Assembly: GCA_031373665.1 (NCBI GenBank)
Contig: JANMMZ010000020.1
Coordinates: 22,618 to 86,617, forward strand
Source of the DNA: M3007 sp031373665
Lineage (GTDB): Bacteria > Bacteroidota > Bacteroidia > Chitinophagales > Saprospiraceae
Length of the DNA stretch: 64,000 nt
Direction: 5' to 3'
The first letter of the stretch is position 1, and the number at the start of each line of letters is the position of its first letter. This document shows positions 24,166 to 34,111 of this stretch, piece after piece. The notes under the pieces were generated by a model that did not search any database, had not been told where the DNA came from, and saw nothing but the letters and a program-made list of their open reading frames with translations. Position numbers and translations under genes: made by a program.

Positions 24166-25734
24166 ATGAATTTTAAGTTCCCATTTTATGTTTTTTTATG
24201 TTTTTTTTGCACTACTTCTTCTTTTCTTTTTTCACAAAGCAATGTCACTTATGACGAGAGTTTTTTGAATAATGGTTATCAAGAATTTAGCGTAACATCA
24301 GGTTCCGTATCTACAGCCTTTGGTATGACCCGACAGCCGGATGGAAAATTGCTGACGATTTCTGTCGTATATCCCAATATTTCCATAGCCAATGGAGTTG
24401 GGATCAATCGTTTCAATGAAAACGGCAGTCTAGATTCCTCTTTTGCCGACAATGGACTCTTTTTCTTTCTGCGCGACTCTTTTAGTTGTGGGGTAAAAGA
24501 TATTCATATATTGCCAAATGGAAAGATTCTTTTCGGCGTAGCATTCAGTAGTTATTACGATAATGCTAAAAAATATTTTGCGCTATTTCGCCTGAATGCC
24601 GATGGCAGCCCCGATGATTCATTTGGTGTTGACGGTATTCGGAATTATGACAATAGTTATTTTGCATTTCCTACCAATTTCAGCACTGTACTCCATCCTA
24701 ATGGCACTTTATTGGTACCTATGATTTCTGACAACGATCGAAGTTTGTTTGCAGTTCAGTTTTTATCCAATGGCGATTTAGACCTATCTTTTGGAGATAA
24801 TGGTGTGGCAACGCCATTCCCTGATAATTTGCCAGATGAAAACCTATTCGAGAATTGGTCTATTTTATTACCTTCTGGCGGATTTATTGTTGCTACATCA
24901 GGTTTCAATAACGCATACTACCTGACTAAATTTTTTCAAAATGGGACGATTGACCCTGCTTATGGTTTAAATGGTACTGCTACCTTCAATGTGGCTCCGG
25001 GCTATAGTCCTGGAAATATTGGGCAACCACTACTACAGTCATCCGGTAAAGTGGTATTATCTGTGCTTGATTATGATGATGACGAAGTACTTTCGAGTTA
25101 TATTTTTCGTGCCAATGCAGACGGAAGTTTTGATAACAATTTTGGACTCAATGGTTATACAGGGGAAAGTTTCGGGCAGTTAGCTGCTTTTGCTTCCAGC
25201 CTACATGAAATGGCAGATGGTAGTATTTTCGCAGTCGGTGCCGTGCTTCCAGATCCAAATTCTGATGGAATTATTGCATTTTTCAAATATTCGTCAGAGG
25301 GGCAAGTGGACGAAAGTTTTGGTCAAAATGGACACGTTCCCTTTCCAGAACAAGATGCATTTCCTTACGATGCCGTTATTGCGCCCAACAATAAGATTAC
25401 AATTTGTGGGGATGGCTTTGTTGATAATGGCAGCATGATCGCCCGTTTTAATTTGGAAGGCATTAGTAATACAACAGAAACGAATCTATTGAATGCCTCG
25501 TTGCAGTTATCTCCAAATCCAGCAACCGATCATTTGAATATACAATGGGCGGAAGATGCTCCAATAGAAGCCATTGAAATACTAAATATACAAGGACAAT
25601 TGGTGCAGCAATACGGTGCAGTAAACCAAAATATGCTTGTATTACCTACAATGGCGGCTGGTCATTATTTCCTTAAAATTAGGGATGCTAAAGGCCGAAT
25701 AGCAGTACAGGAATTTGTAAAAATGGACAAATAA
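24166..25734 (+). CDS. Secreted delta-60 repeat protein with T9SS sorting domain
   Basis: The start at MNFKFPFYVFLCFF gives an immediate signal peptide (cleavage after FLFSQ), so the longer upstream reading was rejected. The 522-residue protein carries at least six delta-60 beta-propeller repeats, recognised by the phrase N-G-x-x-D-x-x-F-G-x-x-G (ENGSLDSSFADNG, ADGSPDDSFGVDG, SNGDLDLSFGDNG, QNGTIDPAYGLNG, ADGSFDNNFGLNG, SEGQVDESFGQNG). A T9SS domain ends it (LSPNPATDHLNI...AAGHYFLKI). It is a surface or released protein with a probable binding role. Confidence 0.88.
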   Translation: MNFKFPFYVFLCFFCTTSSFLFSQSNVTYDESFLNNGYQEFSVTSGSVSTAFGMTRQPDGKLLTISVVYPNISIANGVGINRFNENGSLDSSFADNGLFFFLRDSFSCGVKDIHILPNGKILFGVAFSSYYDNAKKYFALFRLNADGSPDDSFGVDGIRNYDNSYFAFPTNFSTVLHPNGTLLVPMISDNDRSLFAVQFLSNGDLDLSFGDNGVATPFPDNLPDENLFENWSILLPSGGFIVATSGFNNAYYLTKFFQNGTIDPAYGLNGTATFNVAPGYSPGNIGQPLLQSSGKVVLSVLDYDDDEVLSSYIFRANADGSFDNNFGLNGYTGESFGQLAAFASSLHEMADGSIFAVGAVLPDPNSDGIIAFFKYSSEGQVDESFGQNGHVPFPEQDAFPYDAVIAPNNKITICGDGFVDNGSMIARFNLEGISNTTETNLLNASLQLSPNPATDHLNIQWAEDAPIEAIEILNIQGQLVQQYGAVNQNMLVLPTMAAGHYFLKIRDAKGRIAVQEFVKMDK

Positions 25735-25757
25735 GTTCCCGAGGTTATTATCATTTT

Positions 25758-25814
25758 ATACGATTAACCAAGTAAATTGAAAATACTATTTTCAATTTAC
25801 TTGGTTAATCGTAT
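25758..25814. repeat. Perfect 27-bp inverted repeat overlapping a promoter
   Basis: Arms 25758-25784 and 25788-25814 are exactly complementary (core CGATTAACCAAGTAAATTG) with a 3-base loop. The right arm runs into the -7 box of the ATPase gene, which points to an operator, attenuator or element end rather than a simple terminator. Confidence 0.8.
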
Positions 25815-25820
25815 CTTTGC
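25812..25820 (+). promoter_or_regulatory. Promoter -7 box of the AAA_14/DUF4143 gene
   Basis: TATCTTTGC lies three bases before the ATG, so the transcript would be almost leaderless. Its first bases are in the inverted repeat. Confidence 0.55.
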
Positions 25821-25823
25821 ACG

Positions 25824-26996
25824 ATGATAGAACGATTAATAACACAACGAGTCCTTAGAGATTTGGCCTGGTCTCCAATTGTTGGCTTAATTGGTCCACG
25901 TCAAGTTGGGAAAACCACACTTGCTCGGTATTTGCAAACACAAATAGCAAAATCAACTATTTACCTTGATTTAGAATTACAAGAGGATTGGTTCAAGTTA
26001 GAAGATGCACAATCCTATCTCATCGGGCATGAGGATAAATGTGTGGTCATTGATGAAATTCAAGTTCGTCCAGAAATATTTGCATTATTGCGCGCATTGA
26101 CAGACCAAAAACGCGTCCCTGCTCGTTTTATTTTATTGGGTTCGGCTTCACCACATATCGTAAAACTCAATACAGAAACGTTGGCGGGTCGTATAGCGTA
26201 CCATGAACTAACGCCCTTTTCCTATACCGAGATTAAAAGCCTTTACACTCAAGAAACACATTGGATAAAGGGTGGATTTCCGGGGGCTTTATTGCCTACT
26301 GAATCCTTTATTAGTCGTAAATGGCTAGACGATTTTGTTGAAACCTTTATCCACAGAGACCTAGTCAGGCTGGGATTCAGTGCTTCGGCGATAACGGTGC
26401 GTAACCTACTTTCCATGATAGCGCATCTGCACGGTGGTCAACTCAATTCAAGCGCATTAGCCAATTCACTGGGTGTGACACACCCCACCATCAATAAATA
26501 CCTAGAACTGTTAGAAGGTAGTTTTTTAATTCGCCGCTTGCCACCCTATTTTAAAAATGTAGGTAAGCGATTGGTCAAATCGCCTAAATTATACATTCGC
26601 GACAGTGGTTTGTTGCACTTTTTATTAAGGGTTTTTAGTATGGAACAGTTGGTGGGGAATCCTGCTATTGGTGCATCGTGGGAAGGTTATGTGATAGAGC
26701 AAATTATGCGTGAAGCCCCCGAATTTTCTGATTTCTACTATTACCGCACACAAAATGGCGCGGAAGTTGACTTGTTGATGATTACTCCAAATGGTAAAAT
26801 CGCTTGTATTGAAATCAAATTCTCCGTAGCCCCTAATATTTCAAAAGGATTCTATCAATCTGTTGAAGATCTTCAGCCCGATTTTAAATACGTGATAACT
26901 CCTTCGGGTGAGCGATTTGAAAGAGAGGGAGGTTTATGTATTTGCCCTTTACATATTTTTTTAGAACGGGAATTACTTACTTTGGGAGGGTCGTAA
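25824..26996 (+). CDS. AAA_14 ATPase with C-terminal DUF4143 (PD-(D/E)xK-like) domain
   Basis: 390 residues. The N-terminal AAA_14 domain has Walker A GPRQVGKTT (24-32), Walker B CVVIDEIQ (about 73-80) and sensor-like LLGSASPHIV. A winged-helix segment follows (SALANSLGVTHPTINKYLELLE), then DUF4143 (about 200-370). The last part carries GAEVDLLM and CIEIKFS, the D and ExK of a PD-(D/E)xK nuclease-like fold. The family is widespread and patchily distributed, with no settled function. It is monocistronic, starts from a promoter inside a long palindrome, and has a hairpin repeat downstream. Confidence 0.9.
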   Translation: MIERLITQRVLRDLAWSPIVGLIGPRQVGKTTLARYLQTQIAKSTIYLDLELQEDWFKLEDAQSYLIGHEDKCVVIDEIQVRPEIFALLRALTDQKRVPARFILLGSASPHIVKLNTETLAGRIAYHELTPFSYTEIKSLYTQETHWIKGGFPGALLPTESFISRKWLDDFVETFIHRDLVRLGFSASAITVRNLLSMIAHLHGGQLNSSALANSLGVTHPTINKYLELLEGSFLIRRLPPYFKNVGKRLVKSPKLYIRDSGLLHFLLRVFSMEQLVGNPAIGASWEGYVIEQIMREAPEFSDFYYYRTQNGAEVDLLMITPNGKIACIEIKFSVAPNISKGFYQSVEDLQPDFKYVITPSGERFEREGGLCICPLHIFLERELLTLGGS

Positions 26997-27078
26997 ATTG
27001 TCTTGAATGAATAACCATGTAAACCTTGCCCTAACAGGATTGTCGGAAATTAAGTTCATTACCTAGTTCTTTTAAAAC

Positions 27079-27123
27079 ATAAGAGGCCGTCTCATAAGTT
27101 CAACTTATGTGGCGGCCTCTTAT
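27079..27123. repeat. Hairpin repeat element, copy A, between convergent genes
   Basis: AAGAGGCCGTCTCATAAGTT pairs with the following AACTTATGTGGCGGCCTCTT with few mismatches. The first 29 bases are identical to the element at 31684. It probably acts as a two-way terminator for the ATPase gene and the opposing T9SS gene. Confidence 0.7.
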
Positions 27124-27157
27124 TGAATCTGGCTCTCATTTAGAGCCATTCTGGTAT

Positions 27158-30034
27158 TTACAAGCCATCAAAACAAATTTTCCCGTTTCCGATCACCGCC
27201 CCACTCTCCGTTTGAATCTGATAAAAATAGAATCCGCTGGCCAAACCGCCGCGTTTTAGTGAATAATGACTGCCCGACATCGTACCCTGGTGTATTTTAC
27301 GACCCAGCATATCGGTAACAGTGATATGCAGTGGGAAAAAACTTGCCGGGATGTCTTTGTTGCTCAGCACAACCTGTTTCTGGGCTGGATTGGGCGATAC
27401 TTGCCATTGATAATCTGCCGAAGGCGTTACAGTGGTTACCGGAGGAGCCATTGGTACAAAATCCTTTCCAATGATATGCTCCGTGGTATTGGTGATAATT
27501 GGTGCATTAAAGTCGAAATAAATAGCGGCGCTATTATTGATCACCGTACCCAATGGCAAATTGGGCTTTTGGCGGATCCTAAAGATGACAAATCCTTTGG
27601 ATCCAGGCTCATTTGTATTGGAGTCGGGCAATAAAATATTGTCAAAACGGAATGTGAGAACGCCCTTTCCAGTTACTGACCAAGTGTAAGCATGGCTGCT
27701 TGCTCCGGGCTCCAGTGAAAGCAGATCAAGGGTTGCCTCAATCGTATCCTTCAGCACCACTGTAATGGCCTCGGCAGTGCCTGTGTTTTGAAAATGTAGG
27801 GTATATTCCAACGCTGTATTCGCCTCAATAAAATGCTGAGCCCCGTAACCAACTGGTGTGGCTTCTTTGCTGTTGGGATCAAATGAGTTGGTATTCATTC
27901 TGCAATCAATATCAATCCAGGGGTCATCGTCGGGTGTAGAGAAGAGATTGACAAATCCTGTGGTAAACACCCCTGCATTGCAACCTTGAATCACCGCACT
28001 TGGATTGGCTAAACTGGGATGAAATGGTTCCTGATCCACTTCAATCCGATACGTGGAGCCATCTGCTGCCAGAGAAAATTGCAATAGTCCCCCAGGTGCG
28101 AGTATCGGAGTTAGGGTTTGGCGTTGGATCATATCATCCTCAATAACAATGAATTCTGCTGATTCCGTCATGGTGCCAGTCCCAATATTTTGGATCTTAA
28201 ACAACACGCTATCTCCATTACAAACGGCATTTGCGGCTAAACTGGCACCTCCCCAAAGCCCATTTGTAGGCAAGCACGAAGAATCTGGATAGGCACGTGC
28301 TTCCGAGCAGTGGGTATAGCCCAGTGGCGCATTGCAGTCCGTAAAGAAATTTACCTTAAAATATTGGTTTTGTCCAGAAGGAATGTCACCAAAATCTAGG
28401 CGAATGGTTTGTCCAACCACAGAAGTAGCGAGCGGAGTACTGCTCGTATAGGACAATAAACTATCCAATGTGATGATTACATAAGCATTGAAAGCCGTAT
28501 CAGTGCCCGTATTGGACAATTGCCCATTATAAGTGCCAGCAAAACAGGGTCGAATCACCTGTGCACCCAAACTCATGTTCATCAATGGGCATCGGGGCAA
28601 GGTATCCGTAAAATCAACGAGTGCAGCATCACCAATATTGGGCAGGTTAACCGTAACACTATCCACACAGTAAGATGCGGGAATACCGAGAGCAGAAGGC
28701 GTACTATGTACTACGTAACTACCTGGGGGGACATCCATTGTGTAAAGGCCATTTGTATTTGTGGTGACATAAAAGTCGGCGTTGATACCTGTCGCTTTTA
28801 CTAACCGAGATGACAAAGCCCTGTCGGTGGGATCATTGGTACAGTTTTGTTCGGTGTCCGATACCATACGCCCCGAAATGATATTGGAATACACCGTTCC
28901 ATTTTCCCCTATTTTGATGAGGTAGCCTGTGTAATTGGGTTGGCCATATTGATATCCACAAGCAATACAACCATTATCGGGGGTGGAACGAATATCACTG
29001 ATTTCTCGAGTGTTTGGAGCATTAGGTGCGTTGTTCAAATTACGAAACCATTCCTCATTGCCATCTTCGTCTAATTTTACAATAGCCCAATAATTATCGC
29101 CCGCAGCAAACACACAACCACCATCAGGGCTGTCATCAATGGTGATCTCACTTTGGCCTATGTTAACCCCCCATTGGTTTGTAAAATTCTTTTCCCACAG
29201 CAGTTCGCCATTCGTATTCACTTTATCAATGGACAATTGGTATGGAAATAAATTAATTCTTGCTAAAAACAAGGTACCATTCGACGAAAAACGAGTGGCC
29301 GTGTTATAACTAGCATTATCCAAAATTTTAGTTTCCAATACATTCAACTGGTTGTCCAAATGAATCCAAAATGTTTGGCTGGAGTTAGATATATATTCAC
29401 ACAAAACAAGAAAAGTACCATCACTTTTTTCATAAAAGTCCTGTAAAGTCACCCGTCCCAAAGGGATCGAAATATTAGCCGTATCAATGATACCACCCGC
29501 TGCGTCGGTTCTTAAAATAAGTCCATGATAGGCAGCATTCTGATACACCTCACCTACAGCCATAATTTGACCGTTTTGAAGTTCTTTAACGCGCTTAAAA
29601 GAAGCACTTTGACCCAAATAATAGTTTTTTCGCCAAACAAGGCCACCTAAGCTGCTAAATTTGAGCAAACTGGCCTTCGGAAGCGGGATACTATTGCCCC
29701 ATCCTTTTTGAGTACCCCGTGAGAGCAAATAACCACCATCATTGGCGGCGTACAGGCTGGTACTGTTCATCGTATCACCGGCTGGCAAAGATACTTCCCA
29801 TTGCTGCACGCCATCGGGATCGGTTTTGAGCAAATGGATGCTCGTGGTATCAAAATCCCAAGGTGCTAATGCACAATACCCACCATCAGACGAAAGTACA
29901 ACGCGATAAAAATTGGAAAAAACACTGGGTGTAAGCGTATAGTTGCGCTCCCACCCGCCTTGCGCGTTGGAGATAAGGGTAGCAAAAAGGAATACCATCA
30001 TTGGAAACACTCTAGCCTTTAACATCTTTTTCAT
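27158..30034 (-). CDS. Large T9SS-exported protein with beta-propeller and DUF11/DUF7619-like domains
   Basis: 958 residues with a signal peptide (ending TLISNAQ). Residues about 30-385 form a propeller of repeated W-x-x-N and G-x-L/D-W-x-K blades (ADGGYLLSRGTQKG, GNEEWFRNLNN). About 390-460 is a carboxypeptidase-regulatory-like domain (GLYTMDVPPGSYVV). About 480-870 holds DUF11-like repeats, including EYTLHFQNTGTAEA and GTVINNSAAIYFDFNAPI, a block frequent in Saprospiria. A T9SS domain ends it (YQWQVSPNPAQKQVV...ASGFYFYQI). It is likely a cell-surface adhesin or binding protein. Confidence 0.85.
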   Translation of the reverse strand: MKKMLKARVFPMMVFLFATLISNAQGGWERNYTLTPSVFSNFYRVVLSSDGGYCALAPWDFDTTSIHLLKTDPDGVQQWEVSLPAGDTMNSTSLYAANDGGYLLSRGTQKGWGNSIPLPKASLLKFSSLGGLVWRKNYYLGQSASFKRVKELQNGQIMAVGEVYQNAAYHGLILRTDAAGGIIDTANISIPLGRVTLQDFYEKSDGTFLVLCEYISNSSQTFWIHLDNQLNVLETKILDNASYNTATRFSSNGTLFLARINLFPYQLSIDKVNTNGELLWEKNFTNQWGVNIGQSEITIDDSPDGGCVFAAGDNYWAIVKLDEDGNEEWFRNLNNAPNAPNTREISDIRSTPDNGCIACGYQYGQPNYTGYLIKIGENGTVYSNIISGRMVSDTEQNCTNDPTDRALSSRLVKATGINADFYVTTNTNGLYTMDVPPGSYVVHSTPSALGIPASYCVDSVTVNLPNIGDAALVDFTDTLPRCPLMNMSLGAQVIRPCFAGTYNGQLSNTGTDTAFNAYVIITLDSLLSYTSSTPLATSVVGQTIRLDFGDIPSGQNQYFKVNFFTDCNAPLGYTHCSEARAYPDSSCLPTNGLWGGASLAANAVCNGDSVLFKIQNIGTGTMTESAEFIVIEDDMIQRQTLTPILAPGGLLQFSLAADGSTYRIEVDQEPFHPSLANPSAVIQGCNAGVFTTGFVNLFSTPDDDPWIDIDCRMNTNSFDPNSKEATPVGYGAQHFIEANTALEYTLHFQNTGTAEAITVVLKDTIEATLDLLSLEPGASSHAYTWSVTGKGVLTFRFDNILLPDSNTNEPGSKGFVIFRIRQKPNLPLGTVINNSAAIYFDFNAPIITNTTEHIIGKDFVPMAPPVTTVTPSADYQWQVSPNPAQKQVVLSNKDIPASFFPLHITVTDMLGRKIHQGTMSGSHYSLKRGGLASGFYFYQIQTESGAVIGNGKICFDGL

Positions 30035-30260
30035 AGAGAAATATATTTTTTAGTTCACTTGTTTTGAATACATCCGTTTTTCATGGTACAAATGTTGGGC
30101 AATTTACTGGAGTAAAAAAAATCAAAATAGTGGTTTTGTCTAAATTATGATACTTGAATTATTCTTTAAAATATTGTTTATCAATACTTTAAGGATAAAA
30201 AATGTAAAATAAAAAAGAACAAATGCCGTTTAGTTTTTTTAATTTTTCAGCATTATCGCT

Positions 30261-31700
30261 ATGCAAACCGAATCTTCCAACCTAAACACCTTGCTCGATA
30301 CCCTTTCGGTTACCGAATGCCGTGCTTTTCACAAATGGTTGGCATCACCCTACCACAACCAACGCAGTGATTTGCGAGCCTTGTTTGAATCGTACGAAAC
30401 AGCACGGAAAAAAAACAAGCCCATCCCAGATAAAGTCGCCTTATCGGAACAAATGTTTCCGGGTGAGCCTTACGACGATCATCGGATTCGTATGGCCATG
30501 AGTCTTTTACTGAAGCAAGTGGAATCATTTTTGGCTTATGAAATGGCACAAAACGACACATTAGGGGTCGAAATAAAAAAATTATCCCTGTATAGGAGCC
30601 GAAAATTGCCCGACCATTTTCACCGACAAATGTCGAAAGTGCGTACTCAATACCATGCGCAGCCGCATCGACATCCACAATGGCATTGGCAGGGCTTTGA
30701 GATTGAGTTGGAAGATTATTTGCAAGAGTCCATCGAACGCCGAACCGCTTCCCTCAATGTGCAAGCCACAGCAAATAGTTTGGATTTTGCATATTTAGCC
30801 CTCAAATTGCGACAATCCTGTGCGGCACTCTCGCATCAGGCTGTATATAAAGCCGATTATGATTTTGGGCTTTTGCCTACTGTTTTGGCGGCTATTGAGG
30901 AAAAAAATTGGTCAACCATTCCCGCTTTTGCGGTATATTACCACTGTTATTTGACGTTAAGTCAACCCGAAAACCTGGGACATTTCGAGCGATTTCAAGC
31001 CTCGTTGTTTGTCCATGAGCACGATTTTCCACCCGCTGAAATGCGCGACCTCTATCTATTGGCCATCAACGTCTGTATCCAACGCTACAACCAGGGCAAC
31101 CGCACTTATTTAGAAGCAGAAATGGTCTTATATCAACGCGGCTTATCTGAAAAAATATTATTCATAGACGGTTATATATCAAGGTTTACGTATCGAAATG
31201 TGGTTTCTTTGGGTCTGACCTTAGAACAATTTGAAGAGACCGAACGCTTTGTTGAAACCTATAAAGACCACTTGGAGCCGCGCCACCGCGATGCCAATTA
31301 TGCTTTCAATCTGGCACGTTTAAAACATGAACGCGGACAATATTACGAAGCATTGATCCTCCTGCAAAAGTCTGAGTATAAAGACCTGTTGCTCAATCTT
31401 GCAGCAAAAGCACTGTTGATCAAAATTTATTACGATACCGACGAAGATACCGCCCTAGATTCGCTGCTGGACGCAGTAAGTAATTTTGTTCGGCGGAAAA
31501 AAGAACTGAGTTATCACAGAGACAACTACCTGAACCTATGTAAGTTCATAAAAAAAATCAAAACCCTACGAGTGGGCGATACAACCGCCATTATTGCCCT
31601 TAAAAAAGAGATAGAGGCTACACCCGTTTTGGCTTACAAGGATTGGTTGTTGAAAAAAATAGGGGAAATGGAAGTGGTCAAAAAAGAGGCCGTCTCATAA
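30261..31700 (+). CDS. Helical-repeat cytoplasmic protein of unknown function
   Basis: 479 residues without signal peptide or membrane helix. It reads as an all-helical, TPR-like solenoid: repeated A-x-x-Y/F and L-x-x-L patterns run from about 60 to 460 (FAVYYHCYLTLSQ, LLAINVCIQRYNQG, ANYAFNLARLKHERGQYYEALILL). The N-terminus (LNTLLDTLSVTECRAFHKWLASPYHNQ) looks like a separate short domain. No catalytic motif was seen. The last five codons (KEAVS) and the stop are supplied by the hairpin repeat at 31684. I do not recognise a named family; similar unnamed proteins in Saprospiria are plausible. Confidence 0.72.
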   Translation: MQTESSNLNTLLDTLSVTECRAFHKWLASPYHNQRSDLRALFESYETARKKNKPIPDKVALSEQMFPGEPYDDHRIRMAMSLLLKQVESFLAYEMAQNDTLGVEIKKLSLYRSRKLPDHFHRQMSKVRTQYHAQPHRHPQWHWQGFEIELEDYLQESIERRTASLNVQATANSLDFAYLALKLRQSCAALSHQAVYKADYDFGLLPTVLAAIEEKNWSTIPAFAVYYHCYLTLSQPENLGHFERFQASLFVHEHDFPPAEMRDLYLLAINVCIQRYNQGNRTYLEAEMVLYQRGLSEKILFIDGYISRFTYRNVVSLGLTLEQFEETERFVETYKDHLEPRHRDANYAFNLARLKHERGQYYEALILLQKSEYKDLLLNLAAKALLIKIYYDTDEDTALDSLLDAVSNFVRRKKELSYHRDNYLNLCKFIKKIKTLRVGDTTAIIALKKEIEATPVLAYKDWLLKKIGEMEVVKKEAVS

Positions 31701-31724
31701 GTTCAACTTATGGAACGACCTCTT
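31684..31724. repeat. Hairpin repeat element, copy B, overlapping a stop codon
   Basis: AAGAGGCCGTCTCATAAGTT with the complement AACTTATGGAACGACCTCTT. The TAA in its left arm is the stop of the helical-repeat gene. It lies between convergent genes like copy A. Confidence 0.7.
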
Positions 31725-31748
31725 CTTTGATCTGTTTTTTCAAGAAAA

Positions 31749-34025
31749 TTACCCTTTAAAAACCACTTTTTTCACCGCCCGGTGCTTACCAGAGGTCAAC
31801 TCTAAGGTGTAAATACCAGTAGGCAAATCAGTCATCTGAATTTGGAACGGTGCCATTGGTACCATTGCAGTGGCTATTTGCTGACCTAAGGCATTGAACA
31901 ATACCCAACGTACTGGATCAGATACTGGCCACGACACTCGTACCCAATCAGAAGTGGGGTTTGGTTGAATCTTGGCTAGTGGCGTTATATTTTGAGGCAT
32001 CTCCTCTTTGGTCGAGACGCTGCAATCCACCAGTTCGGTTTTATAAATAGTTAATCCACCGCGATAATTTCCGGTGACCATATCCAAAATGCCGTCACTG
32101 TCAATATCACCAAAGGCAGCATGGCTGCGCTCTCCATCATCTATGTTTCCAAATGATCCGTTGAATACCATTAAAGTATCGCCACTGGGCGATAGATTGG
32201 TGTACATTTCGTAGTGACCAGCCTGAGCACCACTCACCAAGGTTAAGCCTTCTGTCGTAAATGTAATAGTTGGCGTGCTGAATCCAACGGCTTGGCCAGT
32301 AGTCTGTAAGTTGATACCACCCAATCGCTGCACCGTCGGAGCATTAGCAAAGAGAGGGTCAAATGGTGTACCCGTGTTTTTAAAATAGTTGATATTGCCA
32401 TTGCGTTCTCCCAATATAATATCTATGACACCGTCACCACTAAGGTCATATAGTGCAGGGACAGAAGCAATGCCGACATCCATTGAAATCCACATCGGGT
32501 TAAAATCTTGAACCATCACCATCGGGTTATTTTCCCCGCCTTGATTTTTAAAGCAGTACAGCCCGCCGCCATTGCTACCAATCAGCAGATCATCGTCGCC
32601 ATCCGAATCAAGATCGCCAAATGTTGGCGCAAAATCATAATCGTTGGGCGCGTAATCGGCCATATTAAGCCAGTTAGAACTGGTTAGGGTATATTGAGGC
32701 TGGGTGCTGGTACCTGTATTCATGAATAAATACAAACGGGCATTGGTGGATACACCTGGGCTGAAAAAACCATACGTTCCGACCACAATATCCTTGAGTC
32801 CATCGGCATTGACATCGGCGAAAGCAGGATGCGAAGTCGTACCCAAATCCACCATATCACCGACAAAAAGTTTTTGCGTTTGCAATTCAAAGTTGTGACC
32901 TGAGGTTGACATATTTTCGTAATACCAGACACAACGTTGATCTTCGCCAATGCTTTTATTATTGGGTGAAGCAATCATGTCTTTTTTGCCATCATTATTA
33001 ATATCTATGAAGAAGGCAGCCGGAAATGTAGAAATATCCACTGAAGTATTGTACGATGGGAAAGCCGTGTCTTGAGCAATCATCCAAGCCGACTCTGGCG
33101 AACCGCCATTGGTCATCATGTTTAGGCAATTGAAAGAAATATCGCCAAGCACCAATTCTTTGTCGCCGTCATTGTCTTGATCGTAAGAGGTAACGGTAGA
33201 ACCCGGATGAAGACCATCGCGGTCGTCCACCCCTCCGGGGCTGGCAAACCCATTGGAACAGGTATCGGGATTGGTACTCAAATCATTTTTACACTCTGCC
33301 AAACCGCTTTCATAAAAACGTCCCCAGCACCGGTCTTTCAAGATATACTGAAGGCTGTCGGTGCCAAATCCATTTTCAACTGACCTGTTTTCAAAATACC
33401 AAACGTGTCCGCCCACGGCAGCGTCGAAAGTCAAGATATCAAGGTCACCATCGTTGTCCACATCGTTCACATCGGGTAGGTCTGAAGTGGCTATCAGCAT
33501 ATTATTCCAGTATCCAGGCTGATTGGCTGGGTAAAAAATATACTTGGTGTTGCAAGTGGAGCAGCCGTCATACTTAAAGAAAAACTGCTTGAAATGTAGG
33601 ATATTATTTTCAAAAAAGCCTTCAAAAACCTGTACTTCTTGACCATTTCCGGGCGAAGCACAAAAAATATCAGCGGCACCATCTTTGTTAAAATCGCGCA
33701 GTAGCGCATAATCATTCAACTTGGGAAAATTACAAGCATAATCTGGAGCAGGGGTATAACTACTGAGCCCCACTACCCCGCTATTGAGGTAAGTCATAAC
33801 TATATCGCCTGCGCGGTCAAAAATAACCATGTCTTGGATACCGTCATTGTTGAGATCTGCGGCTGAGTATTGTGGCGTATTTAAACCACCTGCCAAAGGA
33901 TTTTTTAAAGTTTGCCCGTTCACAATGAAAGGGACATCCAAACGCTGAAACATTTGAACTTGTGCAGCGCAGGATAGCGCGGCCAATAAAAAAATAGAAA
34001 CAGATAGAATATGGGTATAACGCAT
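31749..34025 (-). CDS. FG-GAP/VCBS repeat protein with T9SS sorting domain
   Basis: The start MRYTHILSVSIFLLAALSC gives a signal peptide (cleavage near CAAQ); a longer start 31 codons upstream would hide it. The 758-residue protein has about eight integrin-like calcium-binding repeats, each D-x-N/D-x-D-G-x-x-D-I/L (DLNNDGIQDMVIFD, DFNKDGAADIFC, DVDNDGDLDILT, DINNDGKKDMIA, DVNADGLKDIVV, DLDSDGDDDLLIG, DLSGDGVIDIIL, DIDSDGILDMVT). A T9SS domain ends it (KIQPNPTSDWVRVS...PTGIYTLEL). It is probably a surface adhesion or binding protein. Confidence 0.9.
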   Translation of the reverse strand: MRYTHILSVSIFLLAALSCAAQVQMFQRLDVPFIVNGQTLKNPLAGGLNTPQYSAADLNNDGIQDMVIFDRAGDIVMTYLNSGVVGLSSYTPAPDYACNFPKLNDYALLRDFNKDGAADIFCASPGNGQEVQVFEGFFENNILHFKQFFFKYDGCSTCNTKYIFYPANQPGYWNNMLIATSDLPDVNDVDNDGDLDILTFDAAVGGHVWYFENRSVENGFGTDSLQYILKDRCWGRFYESGLAECKNDLSTNPDTCSNGFASPGGVDDRDGLHPGSTVTSYDQDNDGDKELVLGDISFNCLNMMTNGGSPESAWMIAQDTAFPSYNTSVDISTFPAAFFIDINNDGKKDMIASPNNKSIGEDQRCVWYYENMSTSGHNFELQTQKLFVGDMVDLGTTSHPAFADVNADGLKDIVVGTYGFFSPGVSTNARLYLFMNTGTSTQPQYTLTSSNWLNMADYAPNDYDFAPTFGDLDSDGDDDLLIGSNGGGLYCFKNQGGENNPMVMVQDFNPMWISMDVGIASVPALYDLSGDGVIDIILGERNGNINYFKNTGTPFDPLFANAPTVQRLGGINLQTTGQAVGFSTPTITFTTEGLTLVSGAQAGHYEMYTNLSPSGDTLMVFNGSFGNIDDGERSHAAFGDIDSDGILDMVTGNYRGGLTIYKTELVDCSVSTKEEMPQNITPLAKIQPNPTSDWVRVSWPVSDPVRWVLFNALGQQIATAMVPMAPFQIQMTDLPTGIYTLELTSGKHRAVKKVVFKG

Positions 34026-34111
34026 GGCCCTGTTTTGTTGAAAAATTTGAAAAATATTTATACAAAAGTACAATATAAAATCTTTTTCGCGCATTAAAAG
34101 ATTGCACATAT

